Counted from the stretch's first letter, positions 1-9,851 are shown. The stretch: 64,000 nt of DNA from Carnobacterium mobile DSM 4848 (GCF_000744825.1 NZ_JQMR01000001.1:868001-932000); one strand, 5' to 3'. The notes: generated from the letters alone by a model not told the origin. Program-made: numbers and translations.

Positions 1-657
1 ATTTCAAACAGTGATGGAGGTTCTGGATATGAATTCGATAAATTTAATGCGGTCGTTCAAGGCTGCTTGCGTCATGAACATGTACGAGATACGTATCATG
101 TGAATCAAAAGATCAAACAACGACTGAACTTCGTTCCTGAGTTACAATCTCCTCTAAAAAAAGCCATCCAAGATCACGAGCGGGAAGCAGTCGAAGCTGT
201 TTTAGATACAGCTGAGAGTATCATCGGAGACGAACAAGCAGCCCAACTAGAAGAGCAAATCAGACGATTAAGAGGCTACCTTTCAAGAAACTGGGAGTAT
301 TTGACGCCCATTTATAAACGAGGGCTGGGAGAAGCAGCTCACGGTATTGGAACTTGTGAGAGCAACCACCGTCCTTATAGCTATCGTGTAAAAGGCCAAG
401 GAAAGTATTGGTCTAAAAAAGGACTGACCCATGTCGTTTATGTGATCGAGGGTTTAAAAAACGGAACTTTAGATCGAGCCATCATTGAACAGCAGCCGGA
501 GTATAAGAAACAAGCCAGTGCGTCTTATAAAGCTGCCCTTAAGGCAGCCCATAAAAAAGTACCCCACCAAACTCATGAGGGTGTCCGTCATGGATCGATT
601 CCTCATGTAAGTCGTTCCAGCAGCACGGGAAACTTGAGTGCTATTTTTAACTATTAA
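1..657 (+). mobile_element. ISLre2-family (UPF0236) transposase, 3' part
   Basis: The reading frame is already open at base 1 and ends with TAA at 657, so this is the C-terminal part (about 218 residues) of a longer protein whose start lies outside the window. Residues read SDGGSGY near the edge, and later a GIGTCESNHR stretch followed by SYRVKGQGKYWSKKG, which I recognise as the conserved C-terminal block of ISLre2/UPF0236 transposases. The family is thought to use a DDE-type mechanism; I infer that the glutamate in CESN belongs to it. The visible frame is uninterrupted, so this copy could be intact. It is the only mobile-element gene seen in the window. Confidence 0.85.
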
Positions 658-1000
658 CCAGCAAAAGAGTGGAGATCGTGCTGTGCACGATACGACTCGG
701 TTCTTGATAAGGGGTTTTCCCTTGGTAGACTGATGGCAGAGACGTGTTTAAATTTTTTAAAAGGAATAGGTAATAGGGTTCAAGGGAAATGGGCCCCCTT
801 GTCAAGGATTTGCGAGAAAACAACAAATAAAAACCGAACAAAACAGCGACAAACGCTATAATTGTTAGAGATAAAAAGTGATTTCATCTTTTTTGTAATT
901 TTACCGAGAATATCTTGACACTAACGTTGGATCAACACCATTTGTTAAACAACCAAAATTTTGTTACAGTATTATTGAACTTTTCATCCTTGACTGTTAC
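658..1000. other. Right end of the insertion sequence and flanking intergenic DNA
   Basis: No gene is seen here. Bases to roughly 850 probably form the non-coding 3' part of the insertion sequence: the tract at about 812-856, rich in repeated AAAACC/AACAAA units, looks like a terminal-repeat region. I cannot place the exact boundary because the left end lies outside the window. The remainder (about 860-1000) is AT-rich and shows no convincing promoter. Confidence 0.4.
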
Positions 1001-1050
1001 AAAAAAAGGTTAAAGACAAGCTTAACTCAGTAAGCTTACCTTTAACCTTT
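1001..1050 (-). terminator. Intrinsic terminator after the DUF1797 gene
   Basis: Two nested perfect stems are visible: 1006-1015 pairs with 1040-1049, and 1019-1024 pairs with 1031-1036. The run of seven A at 1001-1007 gives a U-tract on the minus strand, just past the DUF1797 stop codon. It also insulates that gene from the insertion sequence. Confidence 0.85.
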
Positions 1051-1055
1051 AATTT

Positions 1056-1289
1056 TTAATCTTGCAACAATTCAAAAATCTCAATTGCGACTAAATCCAA
1101 ATCATCAAATTGATAAACTTGGTGAGTTGAACTATCTTCTAATTCAAAAGTAGCAGTCTTCGCATCATAGGAAATTAGGCAACGTTCTAAGCCTTCTTTT
1201 TCAAATCTACGAATTTGAACTTCACTCTCTTTATCTTCTAGCATAGCTTCCAACCGGCGAATAATCGCCTGTAATTGTGAAGGTTTCAT
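1056..1289 (-). CDS. DUF1797 (YkuJ-like) small protein
   Basis: This 77-residue acidic protein matches the DUF1797/YkuJ family in length and in its closing pattern, where YQFDDLDLVAIEIFELL resembles the conserved end of B. subtilis YkuJ. The first 30 residues look helical, followed by beta-rich sequence (CLISYDAKTATFEL). The function is unknown to me. An AAAGGGG Shine-Dalgarno site lies about ten bases before the ATG. The gene is monocistronic, with a strong terminator behind it, and is unrelated to the insertion sequence next to it. I am confident of the family and make no functional claim. Confidence 0.8.
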   Translation of the reverse strand: MKPSQLQAIIRRLEAMLEDKESEVQIRRFEKEGLERCLISYDAKTATFELEDSSTHQVYQFDDLDLVAIEIFELLQD

Positions 1290-1470
1290 CTTCTCGTGCC
1301 CCTTTCAGACTTGACTCAGTCATTATTTTAACAGATTTTTCATTAAAAGACAGTAAACTCATCTTTTTTTCATTAAAAACTTCTTTTTTTAGAACTTCCT
1401 TCAAGGCGACTAAAAGAAATTTTTGATTTCCTCTCTCTTTCAGAGGGTATAGTAAAATGACAATCAGGTA

Positions 1471-1510
1471 AAAAAAAGTTGCTCTTTAACTTTCAGAGCA
1501 ACTTTTTATA
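1471..1510 (-). terminator. Intrinsic terminator after the hydroxyacid dehydrogenase
   Basis: A stem of about 12 bp (1474-1485 with 1495-1506) encloses a nine-base loop. The A-run from 1471 gives the U-tract on the minus strand. It lies immediately downstream of the stop codon at 1516. Confidence 0.85.
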
Positions 1511-1515
1511 TTTTT

Positions 1516-2403
1516 TTAGAAGTTCATTTTTCTTTTCCCGTCAGGCCACCATAATTTAATAAAGGCTTGTGTCCCCTCATCTCCATGGCCATTTGTTTCA
1601 AGTTTTTCATACAATTGTTGCGCTAATGCTGTAAATGGCAAGTCAATATCCATTCTGCTCGCTTCATTGAGAGCAATTTTCAAATCTTTTACGAAATGTT
1701 TTATAAAAAATCCTGGTGAAAAATCACCTTGTAAAATACGCGGTCCGTAGTTAGCTAACGACCAGTTTCCTGCACTTCCACCGCCAACAGTATCTAATAC
1801 TTTTTCTAAGTCAAGTCCTGCAGCGTCAGCGTATACCAGCAACTCTGTCATTCCTGTCATCGTTCCGGCAATCATGATTTGATTGGCCATTTTAGTATGT
1901 TGACCTTTTCCAGCTGATCCTTGCAAGTTTACTTTACTTGAAAATTCTTTAAAAATAGGTTCTATAGCAGCATAAGTTGATTCATCACCACCGACCATGA
2001 TCGTCAATGTTCCTTTTTGAGCCCCTAAATCTCCACCAGAAACAGGTGCATCTAGCACGGCTATTCCATTTTCTTTTCCTTTTTTATACAGTTTCACGGC
2101 TAATGAAGGGGTGCTAGTTGTCATATCGATTAAAATATGTTCAGCTGTAGCTGTTTGAAAAATCCCTTTTTCTCCAAAATAAGTTTCTTCTACATCTTCT
2201 GGATAACCAACAATCGTAAAAACTACTTCACTTTCTTTCGTAACAGTTGCTGGATCAGCATACCAGTTGGCTCCTAAAGCAACCACCTCATCTGTTTTGC
2301 TTTTTGTTCGATTGTAAACATTTACCTCATAACCCGCTTTTAGCAAGTGTTTAACAATTGAAGATCCCATTACTCCTATTCCGATAAATCCAATTTTTTT
2401 CAC
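1516..2403 (-). CDS. NAD(P)-dependent beta-hydroxyacid dehydrogenase (GarR/GlxR-like)
   Basis: The 295-residue protein has the usual length and motifs of the 3-hydroxyisobutyrate / tartronate-semialdehyde reductase family. An N-terminal Rossmann motif GFIGIGVMG lies at residues 5-13, the substrate signature DAPVSGGDLGAQKGT at 118-132, and GKGQHTKMANQ at 165-175, which holds the expected catalytic lysine (K171) and an asparagine (N174). The C-terminal helical domain includes GDFSPGFFIKHFVKDL. Such enzymes oxidise or reduce short 3-hydroxy acids with NAD(P) in the cytoplasm. The true substrate cannot be read from sequence. The gene stands alone between two terminators, so context gives no pathway. 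Family assignment is firm; specificity is open. Confidence 0.85.
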   Translation of the reverse strand: MKKIGFIGIGVMGSSIVKHLLKAGYEVNVYNRTKSKTDEVVALGANWYADPATVTKESEVVFTIVGYPEDVEETYFGEKGIFQTATAEHILIDMTTSTPSLAVKLYKKGKENGIAVLDAPVSGGDLGAQKGTLTIMVGGDESTYAAIEPIFKEFSSKVNLQGSAGKGQHTKMANQIMIAGTMTGMTELLVYADAAGLDLEKVLDTVGGGSAGNWSLANYGPRILQGDFSPGFFIKHFVKDLKIALNEASRMDIDLPFTALAQQLYEKLETNGHGDEGTQAFIKLWWPDGKRKMNF

Positions 2404-2498
2404 TTACATCAACTCCTTTTCATTTAGTCATTGATTTTAGTATAGCATTTTGCTGAATAAACTAAAAAGAATAACCATTAACCCGAAAGAGGTATTTT

Positions 2499-3533
2499 CT
2501 ATCTTTGCACATTCTTTTTTTCTTGCTGCTGATAAAAGTCTCCCCATATCTGTGCTAAACGCTCTTCTGAATAAGCTTGGTTACCAGCAGTTGCTTTTTG
2601 CAGTGCTGCTTGATAATAAGCAGGATCACTCGCTAAACGTTCAATTTCTCCTTGCATTGCTTCTCGGTCAGCAGCAGGCAAATAGTACCCTGCCAATACA
2701 GGAAGGTAGAGTGCTAAGTCTCTTAAGACCACAGGAGTCCCACAAGAAAATGCTTCTAAAATACACATGGGGAAGAGTTCATCATAGGAAGGCAGCAAAA
2801 AAACATCAGCTATATTGTAATAATGGAGCATTTCTGTTCTTCCAACGATACCAGTAAACAATAAATTTTTAGGCGGGTGTTCCATTTCTCGTTTCAATTT
2901 TTCATAACCATCAGTAAGTTTGCCAAATGAAAATCCTCCTGCCCAAATAAACTGAATATCAGGCATTGCTTCAGCTAGCTTAATGAAGTCCATTACCCCT
3001 TTCCGTTCTTGCACTTGTCCAGCTCCAAAAACGATAAGTTTATTTTCTTTTAGGCCTAAAGAAGTTTTTATTTGATTTAATTGATGAGGCTCTAAAGAAT
3101 AGAAATCTTTTTTAGAAACAAAATTAGGGATATACGTAATTGTCTCTTCTGGTATTCCGTATTTCATTAGTTCGGTAATATAAGAAGGGTTCACAACTAC
3201 AAGCTGATCCATTCGTTTATAAAAAGCAATCACGTACCAATAAAAGAGGCCTGTTACCCAACGAGGCAATTGAAGACTGCCTTTTAAAGTGGAAGGCAAA
3301 AAATGAACATAACCGATTCGTCTGCCAAAATGGTGTTTAAAAAATGTACTAATAAAAAAAATTGGATCAATCGTATGATAATGGCTGATTTGCGTTTTGG
3401 TATAACGATTAATAGAAACCAATAAAGTAGAAGAATGGTAATTTTCTAATAATTGAAGCAACTCAACATATGCACTTCCTACGCCTTGTCCAGCTACTTT
3501 GTCAGCAGAAGAAAACATGGTTATTCTAATCAT
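2499..3533 (-). CDS. bgsA: CpoA/BgsA-like diglycosyl-diacylglycerol synthase
   Basis: A GT4-family (GT-B fold) glycosyltransferase of 344 residues. The open frame extends upstream to 3650 inside the preceding gene, but the ATG at 3533 has a strong AGGAGGG site and gives the CpoA-like N-terminus MIRITMFSSADKVAGQGVGS, so I start there. Other recognisable blocks are SHYHTIDP near 50, IGYVHFLP near 73 and the nucleotide-sugar EX7E pair E252/E260. Known relatives (CpoA in pneumococcus, BgsA in enterococci) add a second hexose to glycosyl-diacylglycerol, making the membrane glycolipid that anchors lipoteichoic acid. It lies 31 bases behind the partner gene, so the two are probably co-transcribed. 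The exact sugar is inferred. Confidence 0.8.
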   Translation of the reverse strand: MIRITMFSSADKVAGQGVGSAYVELLQLLENYHSSTLLVSINRYTKTQISHYHTIDPIFFISTFFKHHFGRRIGYVHFLPSTLKGSLQLPRWVTGLFYWYVIAFYKRMDQLVVVNPSYITELMKYGIPEETITYIPNFVSKKDFYSLEPHQLNQIKTSLGLKENKLIVFGAGQVQERKGVMDFIKLAEAMPDIQFIWAGGFSFGKLTDGYEKLKREMEHPPKNLLFTGIVGRTEMLHYYNIADVFLLPSYDELFPMCILEAFSCGTPVVLRDLALYLPVLAGYYLPAADREAMQGEIERLASDPAYYQAALQKATAGNQAYSEERLAQIWGDFYQQQEKKNVQR

Positions 3534-3564
3534 AGCTTTATTTCCCTCCTTTCTTATCTGCATT

Positions 3565-4740
3565 TTAATGATTTGAATGGACAGCGACCTCTTTTTCGTG
3601 CATGTACTGCTGAATAGTCTCTCTATAAAATTGTAAAACTCTTTCTCCAAACAATTCGGACGAAATGGAGTTTAACAAATTGGTTCGTTCTTTTTTTACC
3701 CTTTGAATTTTTTTATTCTGATTAAAGTAACTGCATACTGTCTCTGCAATTTGCGAGTCATCACTAAACGTCATGCCAAAAGAACCATTTTGCGTTAACG
3801 TTTCTGTATACTCATTTAGACGGGCTACAATATCCGTTCCGGAGGCGATTGCTTCAATATAAGTCAACCCTTGTGATTCTGAATTTGATGAGCTGACAAA
3901 TAAATCAGCTGCCTGATAATAAGCTTGAACTTCGGAGCTAGCTACTTCGCCTATAAAGAAAATCGTACCTGCTAACCCTAATGAATGCGCCAATTCTTCC
4001 AGCTCATTTCTGGCTGGCCCATCTCCCACAATGACTAATTTTGCTGCAGGTTGATGAAGTAAAATTTCCGGCATTGCTTTAATAAGCAAATCAATACTTT
4101 TTTCTTTTGCTACTCGGCTTAAAGATAGAAGCAATAGCGTATCTTTTGAAAAAGAAAGTTCTTTACGGACGTCTCGCTTATTTTCCTTCAAAAAATGCTC
4201 TAAATCAACTCCAGTAGGAATCACACTTATTCTTGAAACTACTCCATAATTCAACAGTTGTTTTCGTGCCTTTTCACTTGGTGCAATAATGCCAGAGGAT
4301 TTATTACAATACATTTTTGACACTAACTTAACATGTGTGGGTCTAAGAACTTTACCATTGGCAATATAGTGAAGGTAATCTTCGTACATTGTATGATAAG
4401 TATGGACACATGGAATTTTTAATTGGTAGGCAATATACTTTCCAGTCAAACCTAAGCTGAATTCGGTTTGTGTATGAATAATATCCAATTGAAGCTCTTT
4501 AGCTATCTTTAATGCGCGGTAAACCCCTTTTATTGCGATACGTCGGTCTTGAAAAGAAAAAAAGGGTATACTTGTCAAGCGGACGATTCCCTCTTCTTTT
4601 TCTTGTACTTTTGGATCAGTGGTTGTAAAAATAATCACTTCATGCCCTTGACGTTCCAGCTCTTTTTTTAAAGTTTTTATTGAAGTTGCAACTCCACTTA
4701 TTTGCGGAAAATAAGTATCTGTAAAGATTCCAACTTTCAT
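3565..4740 (-). CDS. bgsB: 1,2-diacylglycerol 3-glucosyltransferase (BgsB-like)
   Basis: This 391-residue GT4 glycosyltransferase begins MKVGIFTDTYFPQISGVATS, the typical N-terminus of the first enzyme of glycolipid synthesis in streptococci and enterococci. IIHTQTEFSLG (88-98) and VHTYHTMYEDY (112-122) are family blocks; the EX7E pair is E288/E296. The family transfers glucose from UDP-glucose to diacylglycerol at the inner membrane face. The product would feed the downstream CpoA-like enzyme, which fits the two-gene arrangement. A GGGGTG site precedes the ATG. The region before it (4741-4900) carries a TATAAT-like hexamer but no convincing -35 element. Confidence 0.8.
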   Translation of the reverse strand: MKVGIFTDTYFPQISGVATSIKTLKKELERQGHEVIIFTTTDPKVQEKEEGIVRLTSIPFFSFQDRRIAIKGVYRALKIAKELQLDIIHTQTEFSLGLTGKYIAYQLKIPCVHTYHTMYEDYLHYIANGKVLRPTHVKLVSKMYCNKSSGIIAPSEKARKQLLNYGVVSRISVIPTGVDLEHFLKENKRDVRKELSFSKDTLLLLSLSRVAKEKSIDLLIKAMPEILLHQPAAKLVIVGDGPARNELEELAHSLGLAGTIFFIGEVASSEVQAYYQAADLFVSSSNSESQGLTYIEAIASGTDIVARLNEYTETLTQNGSFGMTFSDDSQIAETVCSYFNQNKKIQRVKKERTNLLNSISSELFGERVLQFYRETIQQYMHEKEVAVHSNH

Positions 4741-4901
4741 TATTTTTCACCCCTTTAATTTATTATACTTAGTTTTATGTAAAAACATAGATTTTAGCCT
4801 TTAAGTTCCCATGTCTTTCAGATTTCTACGCAGAGAGCTTATTAAAATAGTATACTAAAAATTTAACGCTGCTCCCTCCGCCTGAAGTACGATTTTAAAA
4901 C

Positions 4902-4943
4902 AAAAAAAGTTACAAGAATCTAAAGATTCTTGTAACTTTTTTT
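4902..4943 (-). terminator. Intrinsic terminator after ptsI
   Basis: A near-perfect stem of about 18 bp (4903-4920 with 4925-4942) has a TAAA loop and A/T runs on both sides, and it reaches the ptsI stop codon. It could work in both directions but serves the minus-strand pts operon. Confidence 0.85.
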
Positions 4944-6663
4944 ATTTTGTATATTCTTCAACTAGTTTAACTACTTCTTCAGCTGTGTCGCAATCATTAA
5001 TTGCTTTTTCCGCTAATTCAGCCATCTTCGTTGTATCTAGACGTTTCATTAAACTACGAGTTTTTAGAATACTTGAAGCACTCATTGAGAATTCATCTAA
5101 GCCTAATCCCATCAATAGTGGTACTGCCGTTTGATCGCCAGCCATTTCTCCACACATTCCTGTCCATTTACCTTCTTTATGAGAAGCGTCGATGACGTTC
5201 TTAATCAAACGTAAAATAGATGGATTATATGGTTGGTATAAATAAGAAACGCGTTCGTTCATTCGGTCAGCTGCCATTGTATATTGAATTAAGTCGTTCG
5301 TTCCAATACTGAAGAAATCAACTTCTTTAGCAAAGCGATCTGCAAGAACAGCTGCTGCTGGGATTTCAATCATAATACCGACTTCGATATCATTTGAAAC
5401 CTCCACGCCTTCTTTGACTAATTTTTCTTTTTCTTCTAACAATATCCCTTTAGCATCACGGAATTCTCCTAGTGTTGCAATCATCGGGAACATAATACGC
5501 AATTTACCAAATACAGAAGCCCGTAAAAGAGCGCGTAATTGGGTTCTAAACATATCTTGTTCAGCTAAACAAATTCGAATAGCCCGGTAGCCTAAAAATG
5601 GATTCATTTCATGAGGCAATGTTAAATAAGGCAATTCTTTGTCTCCGCCGATATCCATCGTCCGAACAACTACAGCTTTGTCTCCCATACCTTCTAAAAT
5701 AGCTTTATAAGCTTCAAACTGAGCTTCCTCAGTCGGGAAGTCAGGTGAATCCATATAAAGGAACTCTGTCCGGTACAAACCAATTGCTTCGCCACCGTTA
5801 TTTTTCACACCAGCTAAGTCTTTTGGTGTTCCGATATTAGCAGCTAATTCAATATGTTTGCCGTCAGCTGTATAGGTTTTTTCGTTTTTCAACTTTTCCC
5901 ATTCAGCTTTTTGCCCTGCAAATTTTGAGGCTTTCTCTTCATAAAAAGAAATATCGGTATTTTCAGGATGAACTAAGACATCGCCTTCTAATCCATCTAC
6001 AATAATCATATCGTTTTCTTTTACGAGAGATGTGATTTCTTTTGTTCCGACAATTGCCGGAATTTCAAGAGAACGAGCCATAATTGCAGAGTGAGACGTA
6101 CGACCACCAATATCCGTTACAAATGCTTTCACAAATTTACGGTTTAATTGGGCTGTATCACTTGGCGTTAAGTCATGGGCGATAACAATTACTTCTTCAT
6201 CAATCATTGAAGGATTCGGTAATCTCACGCCTAGTAAGTGACTTAAGACACGCTTAGTAACGTCTTTAATATCAGCAGCACGCTCTTGCATATATGGATT
6301 ATCTTCCATACCTTCAAAAATGCCAATGAACATATCCGTTACTTCTTTTAGTGCGCTTTCAGCATTTACTTTATTATCTCTTATGTTACTTTCGATACTC
6401 CCAATTAATTCAGGATCAGAAAGAACCATTAAATGCGCGTCAAAAACTTGAGCTTCTTCTTCGCCTAAAGTTTCAACAGCTTTACCGCGGATCAGCTCAA
6501 GTTCTTGGGTAGCTTTATTTAACGCTTGTTTTAAACGTTCAATTTCTGAATCAGAATTTTCAACTGAGAATTTGTCGAAAGTTAAATCGGGCTCAACAAG
6601 TAGATAAGCTTTTGCAATCGCAATACCATCACTTGCAGCAATCCCTTTTAAATTTTCAACCAT
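4942..6663 (-). CDS. ptsI: PTS enzyme I (phosphoenolpyruvate-protein phosphotransferase)
   Basis: Enzyme I takes phosphate from phosphoenolpyruvate and passes it to HPr, driving all PTS sugar uptake. The 573-residue length is standard. The phospho-acceptor histidine is H191 in [12 protein letters not shown]; the C-terminal PEP-binding barrel shows [31 protein letters not shown] and a GMCGEMAGD block with the catalytic cysteine. The ATG overlaps the ptsH stop codon (TAATG), so translation is coupled. A strong terminator follows. No anomaly is seen. Confidence 0.98.
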   Translation of the reverse strand: MVENLKGIAASDGIAIAKAYLLVEPDLTFDKFSVENSDSEIERLKQALNKATQELELIRGKAVETLGEEEAQVFDAHLMVLSDPELIGSIESNIRDNKVNAESALKEVTDMFIGIFEGMEDNPYMQERAADIKDVTKRVLSHLLGVRLPNPSMIDEEVIVIAHDLTPSDTAQLNRKFVKAFVTDIGGRTSHSAIMARSLEIPAIVGTKEITSLVKENDMIIVDGLEGDVLVHPENTDISFYEEKASKFAGQKAEWEKLKNEKTYTADGKHIELAANIGTPKDLAGVKNNGGEAIGLYRTEFLYMDSPDFPTEEAQFEAYKAILEGMGDKAVVVRTMDIGGDKELPYLTLPHEMNPFLGYRAIRICLAEQDMFRTQLRALLRASVFGKLRIMFPMIATLGEFRDAKGILLEEKEKLVKEGVEVSNDIEVGIMIEIPAAAVLADRFAKEVDFFSIGTNDLIQYTMAADRMNERVSYLYQPYNPSILRLIKNVIDASHKEGKWTGMCGEMAGDQTAVPLLMGLGLDEFSMSASSILKTRSLMKRLDTTKMAELAEKAINDCDTAEEVVKLVEEYTK

Positions 6664-6929
6664 TACTCAGCTAAACCTTCTTTCTTCATTGTTTCTTCAA
6701 TGCTTGAAATAGCTTCTGCTTCATCAGCACCATCTGCACTGATAACAACTTCTGCACCTTGGCCTACGCCTAATGACATAACACCCATAATTGATTTTAA
6801 GTTAACAGATTTACCTTTATATTCTAGGTTAATATCTGAGTTGAATTTGCTAGCTGTTTGTACTAATAAAGTTGCAGGACGTGCATGAATTCCTGTTTCA
6901 GCTATTACATGAAAATCGCGTTTTTCCAT
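6663..6929 (-). CDS. ptsH: PTS phosphocarrier protein HPr
   Basis: The 88-residue HPr carries the PEP-phosphorylated histidine H15 in GIHARPAT and the regulatory serine S46 in [10 protein letters not shown], which HPr kinase/phosphorylase modifies for carbon catabolite repression with CcpA in Firmicutes. It is the first gene of the ptsHI operon and overlaps ptsI by one base. A good AGGAG site precedes the ATG. The roughly 190 bases upstream are AT-rich; I see no cre-like site there and only weak promoter candidates. Confidence 0.98.
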   Translation of the reverse strand: MEKRDFHVIAETGIHARPATLLVQTASKFNSDINLEYKGKSVNLKSIMGVMSLGVGQGAEVVISADGADEAEAISSIEETMKKEGLAE

Positions 6930-7119
6930 AATGTTTGATCTCCTTTAATAAATAATAATTTTTTATGAGGTTTATTTTTATCCTAGAATTCTTTAAACAA
7001 CAAACATCTAAATGTCCCTTTTCTAAAAATAACCCTTTCATCTTCCTAGATTACCATTTTTAAGAGCATACTACAACTATTTTCTATCTTTTCTTTTTCT
7101 TCTGCCTTCTTTTTTCTAT

Positions 7120-7308
7120 CTAACTATTTGTTCTAAAGCGATAAACTACTTCACCATTGTGCTTTGCTTCCCCAATAATATGATCTTTTTGAATATGATT
7201 CATCCATATTTCTCTAAATTGCATAAAATTTTCTTTTGCTATGACCATTTCAGTTAGCTCACCTTCTATTAACTTTTCAAGCTGACGTTCAAGAGATTCG
7301 TTTGTCAT
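7120..7308 (-). CDS. Conserved-looking 62-residue protein of unknown function
   Basis: I do not recognise this protein. It is small and charged: an acidic N-terminal half predicted helical (LERQLEKLIEGELTEMVIAKENF), then a basic/aromatic stretch with IQKDHIIGEAKHNGEVVYRFR that looks beta-like. No signal peptide, cysteine pair or membrane segment is present. An AAAGGAAG ribosome site is suitably placed before the ATG. It lies between ptsH (same strand) and divergent clpE, with its start about 80 bases from the CtsR-controlled promoter region. I recall a small gene in a similar place in enterococci but could not verify that. It is likely a real gene, because the site, codon use and start are all good. 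Confidence 0.6.
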   Translation of the reverse strand: MTNESLERQLEKLIEGELTEMVIAKENFMQFREIWMNHIQKDHIIGEAKHNGEVVYRFRTNS

Positions 7309-7379
7309 TTTTTTCTTTCTTCCTTTCTTGTTTCTTATTATTTTAGCCTAATTTTTTAACAAATGATAGAACAAATTAC

Positions 7380-7408
7380 TTGTATGTCAGACAAGGTCAG
7401 TGTATAAT
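7380..7408 (+). promoter_or_regulatory. clpE sigma-A promoter
   Basis: A -35 element TTGTAT (7380-7385) and a perfect -10 TATAAT (7403-7408) are separated by exactly 17 bases. The first CtsR operator sits inside the spacer, so repressor binding would block RNA polymerase directly. Confidence 0.8.
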
Positions 7409-7434
7409 GAATACATGAAGGTCAGGAAAGGTCA
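7386..7434 (+). promoter_or_regulatory. Two CtsR operators controlling clpE
   Basis: Two direct heptad-repeat boxes are visible, each with GTCA, six bases, then GTCA: 7386-7399 (GTCAGACAAGGTCA) and 7421-7434 (GTCAGGAAAGGTCA). This spacing and purine content match the CtsR consensus (GGTCAAA-NAN-RGTCAAA). The first lies within the promoter spacer and the second just past the likely transcription start. The arrangement implies heat and protein-stress induction of clpE by relief of CtsR repression. Confidence 0.85.
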
Positions 7435-7508
7435 ATAGATTCTTAACATTGATTAATCTTTCCTGCAGGACCTCCTAACTTTAATTATTGAAAGGTTGTG
7501 CATACTAT

Positions 7509-9752
7509 ATGTTATGTCAAAATTGCCATCAACAAGATGCAACAATTCATTTATATACAAATATGAATGGTCAAAAAGGCCAATTAGATATCTGCCAAAA
7601 TTGTTACCGTCTCTTAAAAGAAGCTAATGAAAAAGGCTCTATTCAAAATAATTATCCAACTCCTCAAGATCCTTTTGGGTTTGGCAATCTAGATAATTTT
7701 TTCCGGTCTATGCAAAACCCATTGTCTCAAAATTATAAAGGGGTACCCCCTACACAAAGAGGTGGCGGCTCCGGTAATGGGCAACCGCCGACAAATAAAG
7801 TAAAAGGTTTATTGGGAGAATTTGGAACCAATCTAACTGATTTAGCTAGATCTGGCGCGATTGATCCAATTATCGGACGTGATAAAGAGATTGAAAGAGT
7901 AATCGAAATCTTAAATCGCCGCACAAAAAATAATCCTGTTCTAACTGGAGAACCCGGTGTAGGTAAAACAGCTGTTGTGGAAGGATTAGCTCAAAAAATT
8001 GTGGATGGAGAAGTTCCACAAAAACTAATGGATAAAGAAGTGATTCGTTTAGATGTTGCTTCTCTAGTTCAAGGAACTGGAATTCGCGGGCAATTTGAAG
8101 AACGTATGCAGCAATTAATGGATGAACTGAAAAAAAATCCACAAATTATTCTTTTTATTGATGAAGTCCATGAAATCGTAGGTGCAGGTAGTGCGGAAGG
8201 CAGTATGGATGCAGGTAATATGCTAAAACCTGCTTTAGCACGAGGCGAGTTACAAATGGTTGGAGCAACAACATTAAAAGAATATCGCACTATTGAAAAA
8301 GACGCTGCTTTAGAACGACGTTTACAACCTGTACGTGTCAGCGAACCAACAGTTGATGAAACGATCGATATTCTAAAAGGTATTCAAAAAAAATACGAAG
8401 ATTATCACCAAGTCACTTATACAGAAGAAGCCATTAAAGATGCGGTTACTCTTTCTAACCGTTATATTCAAGATCGTTTCTTACCGGATAAAGCCATTGA
8501 TCTATTAGATGAATCGGGCTCTAAGAAAAACTTGACGATTCAAGCAATTGATCCAAAGGTAGTTGAAGATAAAATTGCTGAAGCAGCACATCAAAAACAA
8601 TTGGCTTTGCAGCAAGAAGATTATGAAAAGGCTGCTTTCTATCGTGACCAAGCTACTAAGTTTGCAGCCATGCGGGATCAACAACAACCTGAAGCTGAAC
8701 GCCCAGTTGTAACTGGAAAAGATATGGTCAAGATTATTGAAACAAAAACAAATATTCCTGTAGGCGAATTAAAAGAAAAAGAACAAACTCAATTGCGTAA
8801 TTTAGAAGCTGACTTACGTCAACATGTAATCGGCCAAAATCAAGCAATTGAGAAAATTTCTAAAGCTATTCGTAGAAGCCGGATCGGGTTAAACAAAAAA
8901 AATCGGCCAATTGGTTCTTTCTTATTTGTCGGTCCGACAGGTGTAGGTAAAACAGAATTAGCCAAACAATTAGCTCTAGAACTATTCGGTAATAAAGAAG
9001 CCTACATTCGTTTCGATATGAGTGAATATATGGAAAAACACAGTGTAGCTAAGTTGATCGGTTCTCCTCCAGGATATGTAGGATATGACGAAGCTGGACA
9101 ATTGACTGAGAAAGTCCGTCACAATCCTTATAGTATTTTATTACTAGATGAAATCGAAAAAGCACATCCTGATGTTTTGCATATGTTCTTGCAAATTTTA
9201 GATGATGGACGCTTAACTGACGCACAAGGACGTACTGTAAGTTTCAAAGATACAATTATTATTATGACGAGTAACGCAGGCACAGGTACGGTTGAAGCAA
9301 ATGTCGGTTTTGCCGCTGCTTCTAAAGGCAACCAAAAATCTGTCTTAAATCATTTAACAGAGTTCTTTAAACCTGAGTTTATTAACCGGTTTGATGCGAT
9401 CGTCGAATTCAATTCTTTGAAAAAAGAACACCTTCTTATTATCGTAGACTTGATGTTAAATGATGTTAATGATATGTTGAAAGATCAAAAAATTACAATT
9501 GAAGCTGACCAACGTGCAAAAGAAAAACTAGTAGAGCTGGGTTATGATCCTCAATTAGGAGCACGTCCATTGCGCCGTGTGATCCAAGAACAGATAGAAG
9601 ACCGGATTGCTGACTTTTATCTTGATCACCCTGAAAGCAAAAATTTAAGCGCTACTGTTGATGAAAACGGAGAAATCCATGTCACCGCTAAACAAAGTGA
9701 AGCTTCTTTAGTAACAGCAGACCAAAACGAAAACAATACCGATAAAAAATAA
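7509..9752 (+). CDS. clpE: ATP-dependent Clp protease ATPase subunit ClpE
   Basis: ClpE is a Hsp100 unfoldase that feeds ClpP. The protein (747 residues from the ATG at 7509; an in-frame TTG at 7488 is less likely) opens with a zinc finger, C3/C6 and C29/C32, diagnostic of ClpE. Two AAA+ modules follow: Walker A GEPGVGKT at about 147-154 with Walker [10 protein letters not shown], and GPTGVGKT at about 475-482 with [13 protein letters not shown]. Between them is a UVR-type coiled linker (about 362-387). [12 protein letters not shown] pore-loop block is intact. Expression is under two CtsR boxes. The neighbouring spx, mecA and spxH genes at 23-29 kb belong to the same Clp proteolysis network. 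Confidence 0.97.
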   Translation: MLCQNCHQQDATIHLYTNMNGQKGQLDICQNCYRLLKEANEKGSIQNNYPTPQDPFGFGNLDNFFRSMQNPLSQNYKGVPPTQRGGGSGNGQPPTNKVKGLLGEFGTNLTDLARSGAIDPIIGRDKEIERVIEILNRRTKNNPVLTGEPGVGKTAVVEGLAQKIVDGEVPQKLMDKEVIRLDVASLVQGTGIRGQFEERMQQLMDELKKNPQIILFIDEVHEIVGAGSAEGSMDAGNMLKPALARGELQMVGATTLKEYRTIEKDAALERRLQPVRVSEPTVDETIDILKGIQKKYEDYHQVTYTEEAIKDAVTLSNRYIQDRFLPDKAIDLLDESGSKKNLTIQAIDPKVVEDKIAEAAHQKQLALQQEDYEKAAFYRDQATKFAAMRDQQQPEAERPVVTGKDMVKIIETKTNIPVGELKEKEQTQLRNLEADLRQHVIGQNQAIEKISKAIRRSRIGLNKKNRPIGSFLFVGPTGVGKTELAKQLALELFGNKEAYIRFDMSEYMEKHSVAKLIGSPPGYVGYDEAGQLTEKVRHNPYSILLLDEIEKAHPDVLHMFLQILDDGRLTDAQGRTVSFKDTIIIMTSNAGTGTVEANVGFAAASKGNQKSVLNHLTEFFKPEFINRFDAIVEFNSLKKEHLLIIVDLMLNDVNDMLKDQKITIEADQRAKEKLVELGYDPQLGARPLRRVIQEQIEDRIADFYLDHPESKNLSATVDENGEIHVTAKQSEASLVTADQNENNTDKK

Positions 9753-9757
9753 GTTGA

Positions 9758-9799
9758 TTAAGAGAGCGAGACTAGAATTAGCAGTCTCGCTCTCTTTTA
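9758..9799 (+). terminator. Intrinsic terminator after clpE
   Basis: A perfect 13-bp GC-rich stem (9761-9773 with 9783-9795) with a nine-base loop runs into TTTT. It lies right behind the clpE stop codon. Confidence 0.9.
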
Positions 9800-9822
9800 T
9801 TCATCCAGCCAATTAATTTACT

Positions 9823-9851
9823 TTGAGTTTATGGAATTTTAATTATATAAT
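9823..9851 (+). promoter_or_regulatory. Promoter of the DUF1827 gene
   Basis: A -35 TTGAGT (9823-9828) and a perfect -10 TATAAT (9846-9851) are spaced by 17 bases. The predicted start is about 33 bases before the ATG. Confidence 0.7.

Noticed and set aside
2450-2857. Plus-strand ORF opposite the bgsA-like gene
   Set aside because: It lies antisense to a clear glycosyltransferase and has no independent support.
6930-7119. cre (CcpA) site before ptsH
   Set aside because: No stretch fits the TGNAANCGNTNNCA pattern acceptably.
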